Below are positions 52,495 through 61,608 of a DNA stretch of 64,000 bases, in pieces. This stretch comes from RUG11462 sp045539315 (GTDB lineage: Bacteria; Bacillota; Clostridia; Oscillospirales; Acutalibacteraceae). The notes below the pieces were generated by a model. The model had not been told where the DNA came from. It searched no databases and saw nothing but the letters and a program-made list of their open reading frames with translations. The stretch covers positions 1 through 64,000 of the forward strand of contig JAZQFC010000041.1 in NCBI GenBank assembly GCA_045539315.1, written 5' to 3'. The first letter of the stretch is position 1; every line of letters starts with the position of its first letter. A program made the translations under genes and the position numbers.

Positions 52495-52920
52495 TTAATC
52501 GACAACTTCAATGCCCATGCTTCTTGCTGTACCTGCAATCATTGAACAAGCTGTTTCAATGTTTGAGGCATTCAAGTCAGGCATTTTCTGCTCTGCGATT
52601 TTTTTAATCTGCTCTCCGGTAATTTTTGCAACTTTATCCTTATTTGGCACACCTGATGCCTTTTCGATGCCACAAGCTTTTTTAATAAGCACTGCAGCTG
52701 GTGGAGTTTTAGTTACAAATGTAAATGAATGGTCTGCATAAACAGTAATAACAACAGGAATTATGAGACCTGCGTCATTCTTTGTACGCTCATTAAATTC
52801 CTTTGTAAAAGCCATAATATTTACACCATGTTGACCTAAAGCAGGACCAACAGGTGGTGCAGGTGTAGCTTTTCCAGCAGGAATTTGAAGTTTGATATAG
52901 CCGGTAATTTTTTGAGCCAT
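52495..52920 (-). CDS. rplK: 50S ribosomal protein L11
   Basis: A 141-residue L11 with the N-terminal LQIPAGKATPAPPVGPALGQ signature and the C-terminal rRNA-binding domain (TARSMGIEV). It binds the GTPase centre of 23S rRNA. Confidence 0.97.
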   Translation of the reverse strand: MAQKITGYIKLQIPAGKATPAPPVGPALGQHGVNIMAFTKEFNERTKNDAGLIIPVVITVYADHSFTFVTKTPPAAVLIKKACGIEKASGVPNKDKVAKITGEQIKKIAEQKMPDLNASNIETACSMIAGTARSMGIEVVD

Positions 52921-53042
52921 TTCTTAGCACCTCCAAAATACGTGGTTACGGCGGAAAGAGTCATTTTCCCTTTCCTCCCACAGAGGAGTTCCCTCCTCCA
53001 GGGCATTTCGCCCATATAATATGCGGCATTACCGCAGATTAT
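52921..53042 (-). promoter_or_regulatory. Structured nusG-rplK spacer, possible L1 site
   Basis: A 122-nt gap in a tight operon. On the minus strand it contains hairpins CTGCGGTAATGCCGCA, GGGCGAAATGCCC and GGAGGAGGGAACTCCTC just ahead of the rplK ribosome site. L1 is known to repress rplK-rplA by binding such a leader; no exact L1 motif was confirmed. Confidence 0.5.
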
Positions 53043-53561
53043 TTAAACAAGTTCTATCTGTGTAAGCTCCAATTCAACAGGAGTTTCACGACCGAACATA
53101 GAAAGGATAACCTTAACATAGTTTTTATCTGGTTCAATTTCATCAACAACACCGACAAACCCTTCGAGTGGTCCATCGATAATATTTACATTATCGCCAA
53201 CTTTGAAGTTTACGATAACCTCGTTGTTTTCAACGCCGAGTGCCTCTACCTCTTTATCAGATAAAGGGACAGGCGCTGTTGAAGAAGCACCTACAAAACC
53301 GGTTACGCCTCGAATGTTACGAACGATAAACCACGATTCGTCCGTTACAATCATTTTGACAAGAACATAGCCTGGGAAAACTTTTCTCTCATACTGACGC
53401 TCTTTGCCATCTTTAACCTCTGTTACGGTTTCGGTTGGGATTTTTACTTCATAGATATAATCTTGAAGCCCACGGTTTTCTACAATTTTTTCAATTGAGT
53501 CCGCTACCTTATTTTCATAACCTGAATAAGTGTGAATTACATACCATTTAGGCTCTGACAT
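53043..53561 (-). CDS. nusG: Transcription factor NusG
   Basis: A 172-residue protein with the NGN domain (WYVIHTYSGYENKVADSIE), the FPGYVLVKM strand and a C-terminal KOW domain (FKVGDNVNIIDGPLEGFVG). Acts in pausing and coupling. Confidence 0.96.
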   Translation of the reverse strand: MSEPKWYVIHTYSGYENKVADSIEKIVENRGLQDYIYEVKIPTETVTEVKDGKERQYERKVFPGYVLVKMIVTDESWFIVRNIRGVTGFVGASSTAPVPLSDKEVEALGVENNEVIVNFKVGDNVNIIDGPLEGFVGVVDEIEPDKNYVKVILSMFGRETPVELELTQIELV

Positions 53562-53605
53562 TTAAGATTCATCCCTTTCTTTAAGACTTTTTGAAATTTC
53601 ATCAA

Positions 53606-54325
53606 TTATTTAAGACCAATGATGAATTTCAACAATGCTGCAAGACCAAAGTCTAACAAGCAGATGTATGCGCCCACAATAATACACATTACGATAACTA
53701 CTAAGAAGTTTTTAAGCACTGTGCCTCTTGATGGCCATACGATGTTTTTGATTTCTCTTTTGTAATCTTTAAAAAATCTTTTAATACGCCTTGGAATAGT
53801 AATCTTTGTGCCATTAGATTCTAAAACCTCAGCCTTGTCGGAAACTAACATTGATACTGTTGCAAGTACCATAACCAAACCTGCTACGATTACAGCTAAC
53901 ATGAATGGTAAAAGTGTTGAGATATCCTCAGTTGCAAATTCAAGGTCATTTGCATTTTCAATAAATGTACGTTTGTCAAAATACATTGTGATAGGATTTG
54001 CGAAATAAATCACACACATATTAACAAACGCTGCAATTGAAAAGCCGAATGATGCATATTTTGCACCTTTAACTTTAAAGTTTGCTGCTGCGAATACAAG
54101 TGTTAACGCTGATAAGATGAATGCTAACATATAGTAAGCGCTCTTAAAAGTATTAACAGTTGCCTCACCGACTGTTTGTGTTGAACTAAACGCTGACTCA
54201 AAACCTGTTAGTGAATAAGCACCTTTAATGTTTACAAAATCAAAGAAGAATAATGCAATAACTGCTAATGATGCTACACAAACAAGTGATTTGAAAATTG
54301 CTGGTAGTATTTTAGTATTCTTCAT
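53606..54325 (-). CDS. secE: SecE with long N-terminal multispan extension
   Basis: The C-terminal ~60 residues (178-239) are a normal SecE: FFKDYKREIKNIVWPSR followed by one membrane helix. Before it lies a ~175-residue extension with four predicted membrane helices (~10-30, 62-82, 90-110, 138-162) that normal Firmicutes SecE (~60-70 residues) lacks. The gene lies between rpmG and nusG as usual, so it is the real SecE. The ribosome site GGGGTGG precedes the ATG at 54325. The extension could be an assembly or sensing domain. Confidence 0.85.
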   Translation of the reverse strand: MKNTKILPAIFKSLVCVASLAVIALFFFDFVNIKGAYSLTGFESAFSSTQTVGEATVNTFKSAYYMLAFILSALTLVFAAANFKVKGAKYASFGFSIAAFVNMCVIYFANPITMYFDKRTFIENANDLEFATEDISTLLPFMLAVIVAGLVMVLATVSMLVSDKAEVLESNGTKITIPRRIKRFFKDYKREIKNIVWPSRGTVLKNFLVVIVMCIIVGAYICLLDFGLAALLKFIIGLK

Positions 54326-54336
54326 AACGCCACCCC

Positions 54337-54486
54337 TTACTTTGTTTCTTTATGAAGGGTGTGTTTCTTGCAGAATCTGCAATACTTGTTCATTTCAAGT
54401 CTGTCAGGGTCGTTCTTTTTGTTTTTGACTGTGTCATAGTTGCGTTGTTTGCACTCAGTACAAGCCAAAGTAATTTTTACTCTCAT
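54337..54486 (-). CDS. rpmG: 50S ribosomal protein L33
   Basis: A 49-residue L33 with a strong GGAGGTG site. It has zinc-type cysteine pairs (CTEC and CRFC) and NDPDRLEMNKYC, so it is the zinc-containing C+ form. First gene of the operon that continues into secE. Confidence 0.92.
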   Translation of the reverse strand: MRVKITLACTECKQRNYDTVKNKKNDPDRLEMNKYCRFCKKHTLHKETK

Positions 54487-54580
54487 GACGGCACCTCCAG
54501 TTTATTTTTGGATAAATTTTGCCTCCCTCACATGAACTTTTTTTGGCACATAAAAAAAGCCCTTTGTCAGAGGTAGAATA

Positions 54581-54610
54581 ATAATACCACATTTTACCCC
54601 TAAAGGTCAA
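54581..54610 (-). promoter_or_regulatory. Promoter of the rpmG-secE-nusG-rplKA operon
   Basis: Minus strand: TTGACC at 54605-54610, an 18-bp spacer and TATTAT at 54581-54586. The ~275 bp between rpmG and the PPIase gene holds only this promoter and the next terminator. Confidence 0.55.
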
Positions 54611-54725
54611 GCATTTTTTTCAAAAAATATCGATTTTTTTAGCCAAAATCGAGATATTGTGACATTTATTTTAATTTAGCACAAAATATACACTTAAATT
54701 TTCGTTTTTCTTTGTAAATTCAAGC

Positions 54726-54760
54726 AAAAAAGTGTTTCGCTTTTGGGCGAAACACTTTTT
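54726..54760 (-). terminator. Terminator of the yfbR-PPIase transcript
   Basis: AAAAAGTGTTTCG pairs with CGAAACACTTTTT, with A- and T-runs on both sides. Confidence 0.85.
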
Positions 54761-54763
54761 ATT

Positions 54764-55756
54764 TTAGTCTAATTTCAAATATTTAAACTTATCTGTTTTT
54801 TCTACTTTTGCTGACTTTACTAAAGCATCAATATAAGTTTCATATTTTTCAGTAATATATTCGGTATAAATTGAATCTTTATAATCTTCAAGCGCTTTAT
54901 ACCCTGCTTTTTTTGCTGATTTTAAAACTGCAAAAAATGATGAATCATTTTCACTTATAACTTCTGTTACATCGCCGACTTTCATATTGTCAACCGCTTC
55001 AAAAAACTGCGGTGATGTTTTTTGCAAATCTGCAATGTTATCATCATCAATAATCAACTCTTGATATTCAGGGTCGCAATAATCATGTGTGCCTGAATCT
55101 ATAACCTGTTCTCTTACTTCTTTCATAGTGCTTTCTGCCTCTTCAGGCGAAATAGCATCGCTCCAGGTTATCTTATAATAATCAAGTTTCAAAGTATCAT
55201 ATTTAGGGTAGCGCTCTGCTTTTACACTATCATACCATAGTTTTAACTCGTCATCAGTTGCATAAAGAGCATTGCCTTTTTTACCTAGTTTTTCACGCAC
55301 ATCAAGTTGCATATTGCTATAAGTATAGGTGAAATAACTACCATATGTATATTGTTTTACACCATAAACAGGTTGACCTGCCGCAATTTTTTGTGAACGC
55401 TGTATATTCTCTTTTTCCATAGCGCTAACAAGTGCGTTATATGATGTTTCTTCTCTTTTTATAGCGCCACATTTAACTGCTTCTTGTTGCTCAACTTTAT
55501 AGCGAATAAGATAATCAAGCGCTTTTGATTTTAACTTTTCAACATCTACCTCGCCATTTTCATCAATATAATAACCTTTTTGCGCGCTCATTTGCAACTT
55601 AAACTCTTCTGCGCAGATTTCAAGCCCGTTTACAGTTGCCACAATATCTGTATCTCTCACGCTTGTTTTAACTGCAAAAAACACCACTGCCGACAAAAGT
55701 ATTGCAACGATTAGCACTGCCGAGATAGAAACAATTACAGATTTTTTGTTTTTCAT
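54764..55756 (-). CDS. Membrane-anchored peptidyl-prolyl isomerase/SurA-like protein
   Basis: A 330-residue protein: one N-terminal membrane anchor (residues ~6-28), a SurA N-like helical part (VATVNGLEICAEEFKLQ, LDYLIRYKVEQQEA) and a C-terminal part with a PPIase/parvulin-like pattern (DNMKVGDVTEVISENDSSFFAV). It probably acts as an extracytoplasmic foldase or chaperone like PrsA, but without a lipobox cysteine. I use the ATG at 55756, right after the upstream stop; 55774 is the alternative. Confidence 0.75.
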   Translation of the reverse strand: MKNKKSVIVSISAVLIVAILLSAVVFFAVKTSVRDTDIVATVNGLEICAEEFKLQMSAQKGYYIDENGEVDVEKLKSKALDYLIRYKVEQQEAVKCGAIKREETSYNALVSAMEKENIQRSQKIAAGQPVYGVKQYTYGSYFTYTYSNMQLDVREKLGKKGNALYATDDELKLWYDSVKAERYPKYDTLKLDYYKITWSDAISPEEAESTMKEVREQVIDSGTHDYCDPEYQELIIDDDNIADLQKTSPQFFEAVDNMKVGDVTEVISENDSSFFAVLKSAKKAGYKALEDYKDSIYTEYITEKYETYIDALVKSAKVEKTDKFKYLKLD

Positions 55757-55757
55757 T

Positions 55758-56327
55758 TTATAAACCCATTTCATCCAAAGTAAGCGAGAAGGCAGGGAAA
55801 AATTCTTTCATAAAAATATCCGCTTCTTCACATTTCATTTTTTGCAAAACCTTTAAACAGGTTTTTTTAGCGTTTTTAAACTCATTATTGCCCATTTTAA
55901 GTTCTTCTTCGCATTTAATAATTGCCGAGATTTTATCTGCCGCTTTTATAATTTGCTTATACTCCTCATCATAAAAAAGAATGTTTTTATACTCATCTTG
56001 CATATAATCAGGAAGCATTGAAACCAACTTATCTGCGGCAACATTTTCAATATCTTTATATGCCTGTTTTATATTGGCATTATCATATTTAATAGGAGTA
56101 GGCATATCGCCTGTGATAATTTCAGAAGCATCGTGATAAAGCGCAAAAACTGCCGCCTTATTAGCATCATAATTTTTGCCAAGGCGCTTGTTACCAATAA
56201 CGCACAAAGCGTGCGCTACAATGCTTACTTCATGAGAATGCACCGAAAGTGACTCATAAGAAGTATTTCTCATAAGCGACCAACGGTTTATAAATTTCAT
56301 TCTTGAAACAAATGCAAAAAATTTCAC
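55758..56327 (-). CDS. YfbR-like 5'-deoxynucleotidase (HD domain)
   Basis: A 189-residue HD-domain hydrolase. Motifs: RWSLMRN (substrate arginine/tryptophan), SVHSHEV (H30/H32), HDASEIITGD (H65-D66). YfbR removes the phosphate from dNMPs, balancing nucleotide pools. It overlaps the PPIase gene region and shares its transcript. Confidence 0.85.
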   Translation of the reverse strand: MKFFAFVSRMKFINRWSLMRNTSYESLSVHSHEVSIVAHALCVIGNKRLGKNYDANKAAVFALYHDASEIITGDMPTPIKYDNANIKQAYKDIENVAADKLVSMLPDYMQDEYKNILFYDEEYKQIIKAADKISAIIKCEEELKMGNNEFKNAKKTCLKVLQKMKCEEADIFMKEFFPAFSLTLDEMGL

Positions 56328-56351
56328 TTATTCTTCTCCTTAAAATTTAAA
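56328..56351. repeat. 24-bp direct repeat, left copy
   Basis: Perfect match to 57642-57665 (begins TTATTCTTCTCCTTAAAATT). On the minus strand it is a stop region plus a GGAGAAG ribosome site. It brackets the GIY-YIG gene. Confidence 0.9.
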
Positions 56352-57642
56352 TGTTTTTCATTTTTAACGATTGTCTGTATTGTTCAGCAGGTGCGGTTTT
56401 AGTAAACTCGACTGTTTTATCATAATTACTTTTTATAACTGCTTCTATTTCTTCAAGTGTAACATTAAAAAATTCGCGTCGTGTATTAACCATGTTCAGT
56501 TTTTTGTTTTCAAATGCTTTATGTAAAGCAGCCTCTAACGCAGGTGCATTATCAGAAAATACCATTGCATGAATATCAAAATTAAAAGGCACCGAAGCAT
56601 CACCTAATTCATATATTCTGTCCATAGGATCAAGACGACGTGTCATACCAATTTTATAAACATTTTCACCAAACGAGCCAATGTTTGAAATTACATACAC
56701 ATAGCCTGCTTTTTGATTAGCAGCTCTATAATCAACATCTTGCAAAGATTTATCCAATTCGCCAAGTTGGTTCTCGATTTCTAATTTCTTTTGCTCAAGA
56801 GCTTGCTTTTCTTCTTCAGTAAGCGAACTATCAAGAAGCTGTTTTAACAATGAACTGAGTTGATTATTATAGTGCGTTTGCTCTTTTAAAATCTTTCTGC
56901 GTTGCTCTTCAATTTCTTTTTCAAGTTTTGCTTGTTCTCTAAGTTCTTCTCTAATTCGTTTTTGTTCTTCTTTTTCTTCTTGCTTTTTTTGAGCATACTC
57001 ATAAGCTAAATACAGTTCTTGGATTTTCAAATTATAGTAATACTCTGTAATACCAATGCTCATCATTATTCCAAGTTTTGAAATTGCTTCCTTAGATGTG
57101 CGTATTCTTTTTTCAGAAGAGTCTATGTTATTGAACTTTACTTTGCTAATTGCTTCATCGCATTCAGAATTAAACGCTCTAACAAGAAGTTTCTGCATAT
57201 CTTTAACCATCTTTTTACCTTGAGCAACACTTCCATTTACTTGCCAATTCATATTGCCATACGCTGCATGACCATTTTTCACAGTTTCTTTTTGTTTTGC
57301 TCTTATTTTTGATAATTCTTCTTTATACTCTTCTGAATTTGCAAACTCATACTTTGGTGTGTAAAGTCCAAAGGTTTGTAACAAAATCTCTTCATCTAAT
57401 TCTACTATTTCAGAGCGTTTTTGAGAAATTGTATTATTCAACCCTAACACCTGATTGTTCAAACTGGTTATTTGTTGATTTTTCTGTTGAATTGTTCCTT
57501 CGAGATTTGCTATGTCCTTATTAAGTTTTTCTATAAACTCTTGAAGACGGTTAGCTTCTTGCATTTCAGGAGTAAATGTAGATTTAATTCTATCTAATTC
57601 CTCTTTATATTGTTTCCCCTTAAAAATATCAGCAAAAGCCAT
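56347..57642 (-). CDS. DUF4041/coiled-coil protein with GIY-YIG (T5orf172) domain
   Basis: A 431-residue protein. Residues ~30-80 and 215-310 are long coiled coils; residues ~95-200 fit DUF4041; residues ~314-405 form a T5orf172/GIY-YIG-like nuclease domain starting AGYVYVISNIGSFGENVYKIGMTRR. Related proteins occur on phages and scattered in chromosomes; DNA-cutting activity is possible but unproven. It is bracketed by a 24-bp repeat and lies in an otherwise housekeeping operon. Confidence 0.8.
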   Translation of the reverse strand: MAFADIFKGKQYKEELDRIKSTFTPEMQEANRLQEFIEKLNKDIANLEGTIQQKNQQITSLNNQVLGLNNTISQKRSEIVELDEEILLQTFGLYTPKYEFANSEEYKEELSKIRAKQKETVKNGHAAYGNMNWQVNGSVAQGKKMVKDMQKLLVRAFNSECDEAISKVKFNNIDSSEKRIRTSKEAISKLGIMMSIGITEYYYNLKIQELYLAYEYAQKKQEEKEEQKRIREELREQAKLEKEIEEQRRKILKEQTHYNNQLSSLLKQLLDSSLTEEEKQALEQKKLEIENQLGELDKSLQDVDYRAANQKAGYVYVISNIGSFGENVYKIGMTRRLDPMDRIYELGDASVPFNFDIHAMVFSDNAPALEAALHKAFENKKLNMVNTRREFFNVTLEEIEAVIKSNYDKTVEFTKTAPAEQYRQSLKMKNI

Positions 57643-57665
57643 TATTCTTCTCCTTAAAATTTAAA
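57642..57665. repeat. 24-bp direct repeat, right copy
   Basis: Perfect copy of 56328-56351, 1314 bp away. Covers the tatD 3' end, its stop and the ribosome site of the GIY-YIG gene. Confidence 0.9.
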
Positions 57666-58406
57666 AATCTCTTTTGCGTTGTTATTTGTGATTTCAAGCA
57701 CTTGACTAGTGCTCATACCTTTTATTTCTGCTACTCTTTCGGCTATATGGATTATATAATCAGAACGATTCCTTTTGCCCCTAAAAGGAACTGGCGCCAT
57801 ATAAGGCGCATCGGTTTCAAGCACTATCTTTTCTAGCGGAATCTCTCTGACTACGTCAGGCAAAACTCTTGCATTTTTAAAAGTTAGCACTCCGCCGATA
57901 CCTAGGCTCATACCGATTTTAACAATTTCTTTTGCCATTTCAACAGAGCCGGAATAACAATGCACAACGCCTTTTGGTTTATACTTTTTCAAAATCTCTA
58001 AACTGTCTTGATGCGCATCTCTATCATGAAAAGTTATTGGCAAATTTAGCTCATTTGCAACTTCAATTTGCCTTTTTAAAACTTCAATTTGAGTATCCCT
58101 TGGCGAATCATCATAAAAATAATCAAGACCTATCTCGCCTATTGCCACGCATTTTTTATGCTTTGCTAATTGCTCTAACTTCTCTGCATCAAACTCACTC
58201 TTATGTGTTTCGTGCGGATAAATGCCGACTGCCGCATAAAGAATATCATACTTTTCGCACATTTTAAGCACTTTTTCAGAATCTTCAAGCGTTACACCAC
58301 AGGTAATGATTTTTTCAACGCCATTTTGACGCATTTCATCCATTAACTGCTCGAAATCGCTCTCAAACTGCCTATCATCATAGTGCGCGTGGGTATCAAT
58401 TATCAT
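57654..58406 (-). CDS. TatD family metal-dependent hydrolase
   Basis: A 250-residue TatD/YcfH-type enzyme with IDTHAHYDD at the start, IGEIGLDYFYD, FHDRDAHQ and the final LETDAPYMAPVP, all metal-binding motifs of the family. TatD proteins act as DNases. It overlaps metG by 4 nt, the common metG-tatD order. Confidence 0.92.
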   Translation of the reverse strand: MIIDTHAHYDDRQFESDFEQLMDEMRQNGVEKIITCGVTLEDSEKVLKMCEKYDILYAAVGIYPHETHKSEFDAEKLEQLAKHKKCVAIGEIGLDYFYDDSPRDTQIEVLKRQIEVANELNLPITFHDRDAHQDSLEILKKYKPKGVVHCYSGSVEMAKEIVKIGMSLGIGGVLTFKNARVLPDVVREIPLEKIVLETDAPYMAPVPFRGKRNRSDYIIHIAERVAEIKGMSTSQVLEITNNNAKEIFKF

Positions 58407-60346
58407 CTAATTTTATCTCCCGGTTTCATACCTTCTGGGAAGATAACTTTAACTGTATCGTCTGTATCAGCAGCCAAAATCATACCAAAACTCTCAACGC
58501 CACAAAGTTTTGCAGGTTTTAAGTTTGCAACAACGATTACATTTTTGCCGATTAACTCTTCCGGTTTATAATAAAGTGCGATACCAGACGCTACTGTTCT
58601 AGGAGTATCAGAACCATCATCAAGAGTTAATTTAAGAAGTTTTTTAGCCTTCTTTATAGGCTCACATTCCACTACTTTTGCAACTCGCAAATCAACTTTT
58701 GCAAATTCATCAATAGTAATCTCATCTAAAAATGCAATGTTTTCTTTCTTTTCTTGTGCTGCTTGAGCATCTGCAACTTGTTTTTCAATAATTGCATTCA
58801 ACTCTTCAATTTCTTTTTCTGCATCAATTCTTGGGAAAAGTGCTTCTCCACGTTTTACTGTAACAGTTTGAGATAAAACACCGAATTTGTTAGCGTTTTC
58901 ATAAGTTACGTCCGCCTCACTTGCGCCGATTTGTTCAAAAATCTTTGGCATAGTGCTAGGCATAAAGCAATTAAGAAGTGTTGAACAAATTCTAATTGCT
59001 TCTAACAAATTATAAAGTACTGCTGCTAGTCTTGGTTTGTTTTCTTCATCTTTTGCAAGTACCCAAGGTGCAGTTTCATCGATATATTTATTTGCGCGGG
59101 CTACTACTTTGAAAATCTCAATTAGCACATTGTTAATTTGAGTTTTATCAATAAAATCATCGCATTTATCACGAAGAGAAACACAAGTTTCAATTAAATC
59201 ATCATCAAATTCGCCTGACTGTTTTTCTTCTGGTAAAGTGCCACCGAAATATTTTTCAACCATTGCAACAGTACGAGAAACTAAATTTCCAAGACCATTA
59301 GCAAGGTCGGTATTAATACGGTTAATCATAATTTCATTTGAGAATGAACTATCTGCGCCAAGCGCCATTTCTCTTAAAATATGATAACGAATTGCATCTG
59401 CGCCATAACGCTCGCCTAAAACAAATGGGTCAACAACATTACCAATTGATTTAGACATTTTTTGGCCGTTGAATGTAATCCAACCGTGAACTGCCAAGTG
59501 CTTTGGTAATGGCAAATCAAGAGCCATTAACATTGCAGGCCAAATAATTGCATGGAAACGCTGAATGTCTTTTGCAACCATATGAACATCTGCAGGCCAG
59601 AATTTATTAAAATCATCATAAGCGCCATTCTCATAACCGAGCGCAGTGATATAGTTTGAAAGCGCATCTATCCACACATAAACAACATGGTCTGTATCAA
59701 AAGTTACAGGAATACCCCATTTGAAAGATGTTCGAGAAACGCACAAATCTTCAAGACCTGGTTTGATAAAGTTATTTACAAGTTCAACTGCACGAGTTTT
59801 TGGTTGTAAAAAGTCAGTTTCAGTGAGCAATTTCTCAATTCTTTCAGCAAAAGGCGCCATTTTAAAGAAATACGCCTCTTCTTTTGCTTCGATTACTTCT
59901 CTGCCACATTCAGGACATTTGCCGTCAACTAATTGGCTTTCAGTCCAGAAAGACTCACAAGGAGTGCAGTATTTACCTGAATATTCGCCCTTGTAAATAT
60001 AGCCCTTTTTATATAACTCTTCAAAAATCTTCTGAACAGATTCAACATGATAATCGTCAGTAGTACGAATATATCTGTCATAATCAATGTTCATATATTT
60101 CCATAAATCTTTGAAAATCTTAACAATTTCATCAACATACTCTTTTGGAGTGATGCCTTTTGCCTTTGCTTTTTCTTCAATTTTTTGACCATGCTCATCA
60201 GTACCTGTTAAAAACATTACATCGTAACCTTGCATTCGTTTGTAACGAGCGATTGAATCGCAAGCGACAGTTGTGTAGCAATGGCCGATATGAGGATTAC
60301 CTGATGGGTAATATATCGGAGTTGTGATATAAAATTTCTTTTGCAT
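58403..60346 (-). CDS. metG: Methionyl-tRNA synthetase
   Basis: A 647-residue class I synthetase with HIGH (19-22), a zinc-binding cysteine knuckle (CTPC...CPEC), KMSKSIGN and a C-terminal tRNA-binding domain (FAKVDLRVAKVVECEPI). Charges tRNA-Met; full length. Confidence 0.96.
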   Translation of the reverse strand: MQKKFYITTPIYYPSGNPHIGHCYTTVACDSIARYKRMQGYDVMFLTGTDEHGQKIEEKAKAKGITPKEYVDEIVKIFKDLWKYMNIDYDRYIRTTDDYHVESVQKIFEELYKKGYIYKGEYSGKYCTPCESFWTESQLVDGKCPECGREVIEAKEEAYFFKMAPFAERIEKLLTETDFLQPKTRAVELVNNFIKPGLEDLCVSRTSFKWGIPVTFDTDHVVYVWIDALSNYITALGYENGAYDDFNKFWPADVHMVAKDIQRFHAIIWPAMLMALDLPLPKHLAVHGWITFNGQKMSKSIGNVVDPFVLGERYGADAIRYHILREMALGADSSFSNEIMINRINTDLANGLGNLVSRTVAMVEKYFGGTLPEEKQSGEFDDDLIETCVSLRDKCDDFIDKTQINNVLIEIFKVVARANKYIDETAPWVLAKDEENKPRLAAVLYNLLEAIRICSTLLNCFMPSTMPKIFEQIGASEADVTYENANKFGVLSQTVTVKRGEALFPRIDAEKEIEELNAIIEKQVADAQAAQEKKENIAFLDEITIDEFAKVDLRVAKVVECEPIKKAKKLLKLTLDDGSDTPRTVASGIALYYKPEELIGKNVIVVANLKPAKLCGVESFGMILAADTDDTVKVIFPEGMKPGDKIR

Positions 60347-60441
60347 TTTTTATTACTCCTTAAAAAATAAATTTATTCAGTTTATTATAACTCTAATTTT
60401 TCCAAAATTCAAGTATTTTATATATTATATAACATAAAAAT

Positions 60442-60515
60442 AAAAGCCATCTCAAACGAGATGGCTTTAATATTTTACAATAATTATTCAGCAAATCCTG
60501 ATAATACGAGATTTA
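60442..60515. repeat. 74-bp direct repeat, left copy (ptsH tail and terminator)
   Basis: Perfect 74-bp copy of 61535-61608. It contains the last ~10 codons of ptsH (ending VLSGFAE) and its terminator hairpin (AAAAGCCATCTC/GAGATGGCTTT). It lies just after the BspA-like gene. Confidence 0.92.
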
Positions 60516-60520
60516 TCACT

Positions 60521-61459
60521 TTATAAAGCGACAAATTTATTACCATGTTTATTTGCGTATTTTTGTGCAGTAGAGCCTTCATAACCATAAATGGTTGCTG
60601 ATTTTGGAATTGTCTCTGACAAGTATTCTTTATAATAATCATCATATTCGCCAGGGTCAATTTCACAATCTTTACTATAAATATAAACTTTTTTCAGTTT
60701 GTTACATTTTTCAAAAGCACCATTATCAATTAATTTAGTACTTGATGGAATAACAACTTTTTTAAGGTTGCTACAACGAATAAACGCTTCTATTCCTAAA
60801 GTTTCAAACCCTTCTGGTAACTCAACAGTTTCTAACGCTTTACAATTGTCAAAAGCATCATATTCAATTTCTTTCAAACCACTATTGAACTTGATAACTT
60901 TTAATTTCAAGCATGAATTAAAAGCGCTGAGATCTACCATTTTTACTTTCTTACCAAATTCAACTTTAGTCAAATTACCATTATGAAAACTAGTAACACC
61001 AATAGTTTTTACCGAATCTGGAATTTTAACACTTTTAAGCCCACCTGGGCAAGATTCAACTCTTGTTCCTTTTTTATTAAGCAACAAATTATTTTTAGTT
61101 GAATATTTTGGATTTGATTTATTTACAGTAACTTTTTTAAGTTGTTTAGCTAGACCTAAACTACCGATGTTGAACCTGTTTGGATAATGTATTTGCTCAA
61201 CACCCTTAAATGTTCCAGGTCTACCATATAAATCCAATTTTACAACTTTGTATTTCTTGATTTTTGTAGGTATTGTTATTTTCTTCTTATTTCCAACATA
61301 GCCTCCGATTGAAACTTTGTTTTTGCCACAAAAAGAATAAACAAAGCCTTTATATTTGTATCTTTTTGGCACAGCACCAGCAGAAGCGCTTATAGAAAAT
61401 GAAGAAATCAAAATAACTACCGATAAAATCATTGAAATTAGTTTAATTGTTTTTTTCAT
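60521..61459 (-). CDS. BspA-like leucine-rich repeat secreted protein
   Basis: A 312-residue exported protein. Residues 1-27 form a signal peptide (MKKTIKLISMILSVVILI, ending SASAGA). From residue ~120 on there are BspA-type (LRR_5) repeats with phrases such as VKIPDSVKTIG, VEFGKKVKMVDLSAF, VELPEGFETLGIEAF and VVIPSSTKLIDNGAF. The C-terminus has IYGYEGSTAQKYANKHG, common in these proteins. Start chosen at 61459 (AAAGGAG upstream). BspA-like proteins take part in surface adhesion. No wall-sorting motif is seen. Flanked by a 74-bp repeat. Confidence 0.85.
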   Translation of the reverse strand: MKKTIKLISMILSVVILISSFSISASAGAVPKRYKYKGFVYSFCGKNKVSIGGYVGNKKKITIPTKIKKYKVVKLDLYGRPGTFKGVEQIHYPNRFNIGSLGLAKQLKKVTVNKSNPKYSTKNNLLLNKKGTRVESCPGGLKSVKIPDSVKTIGVTSFHNGNLTKVEFGKKVKMVDLSAFNSCLKLKVIKFNSGLKEIEYDAFDNCKALETVELPEGFETLGIEAFIRCSNLKKVVIPSSTKLIDNGAFEKCNKLKKVYIYSKDCEIDPGEYDDYYKEYLSETIPKSATIYGYEGSTAQKYANKHGNKFVAL

Positions 61460-61534
61460 AAAAATACACTCCTTTACCATTTTCTGCCTTTATTATACCA
61501 TTATATTAAGCGTTTGTCAATTTTTTACACACAA

Positions 61535-61608
61535 AAAAGCCATCTCAAACGAGATGGCTTTAATATTTTACAATAATTATTCAGCAAATCCTGATAATAC
61601 GAGATTTA
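61535..61608. repeat. 74-bp direct repeat, right copy (native ptsH 3' end)
   Basis: Original copy: the last codons of ptsH, its stop and the terminator at 61535-61562. Spacing to the other copy is 1093 bp. Confidence 0.92.

Noticed and set aside
60484..60666. 60-residue frame ending in NLVLSGFAE on the minus strand
   Set aside because: Its end is the duplicated ptsH tail and the rest is out of frame inside the BspA-like gene; not a gene.
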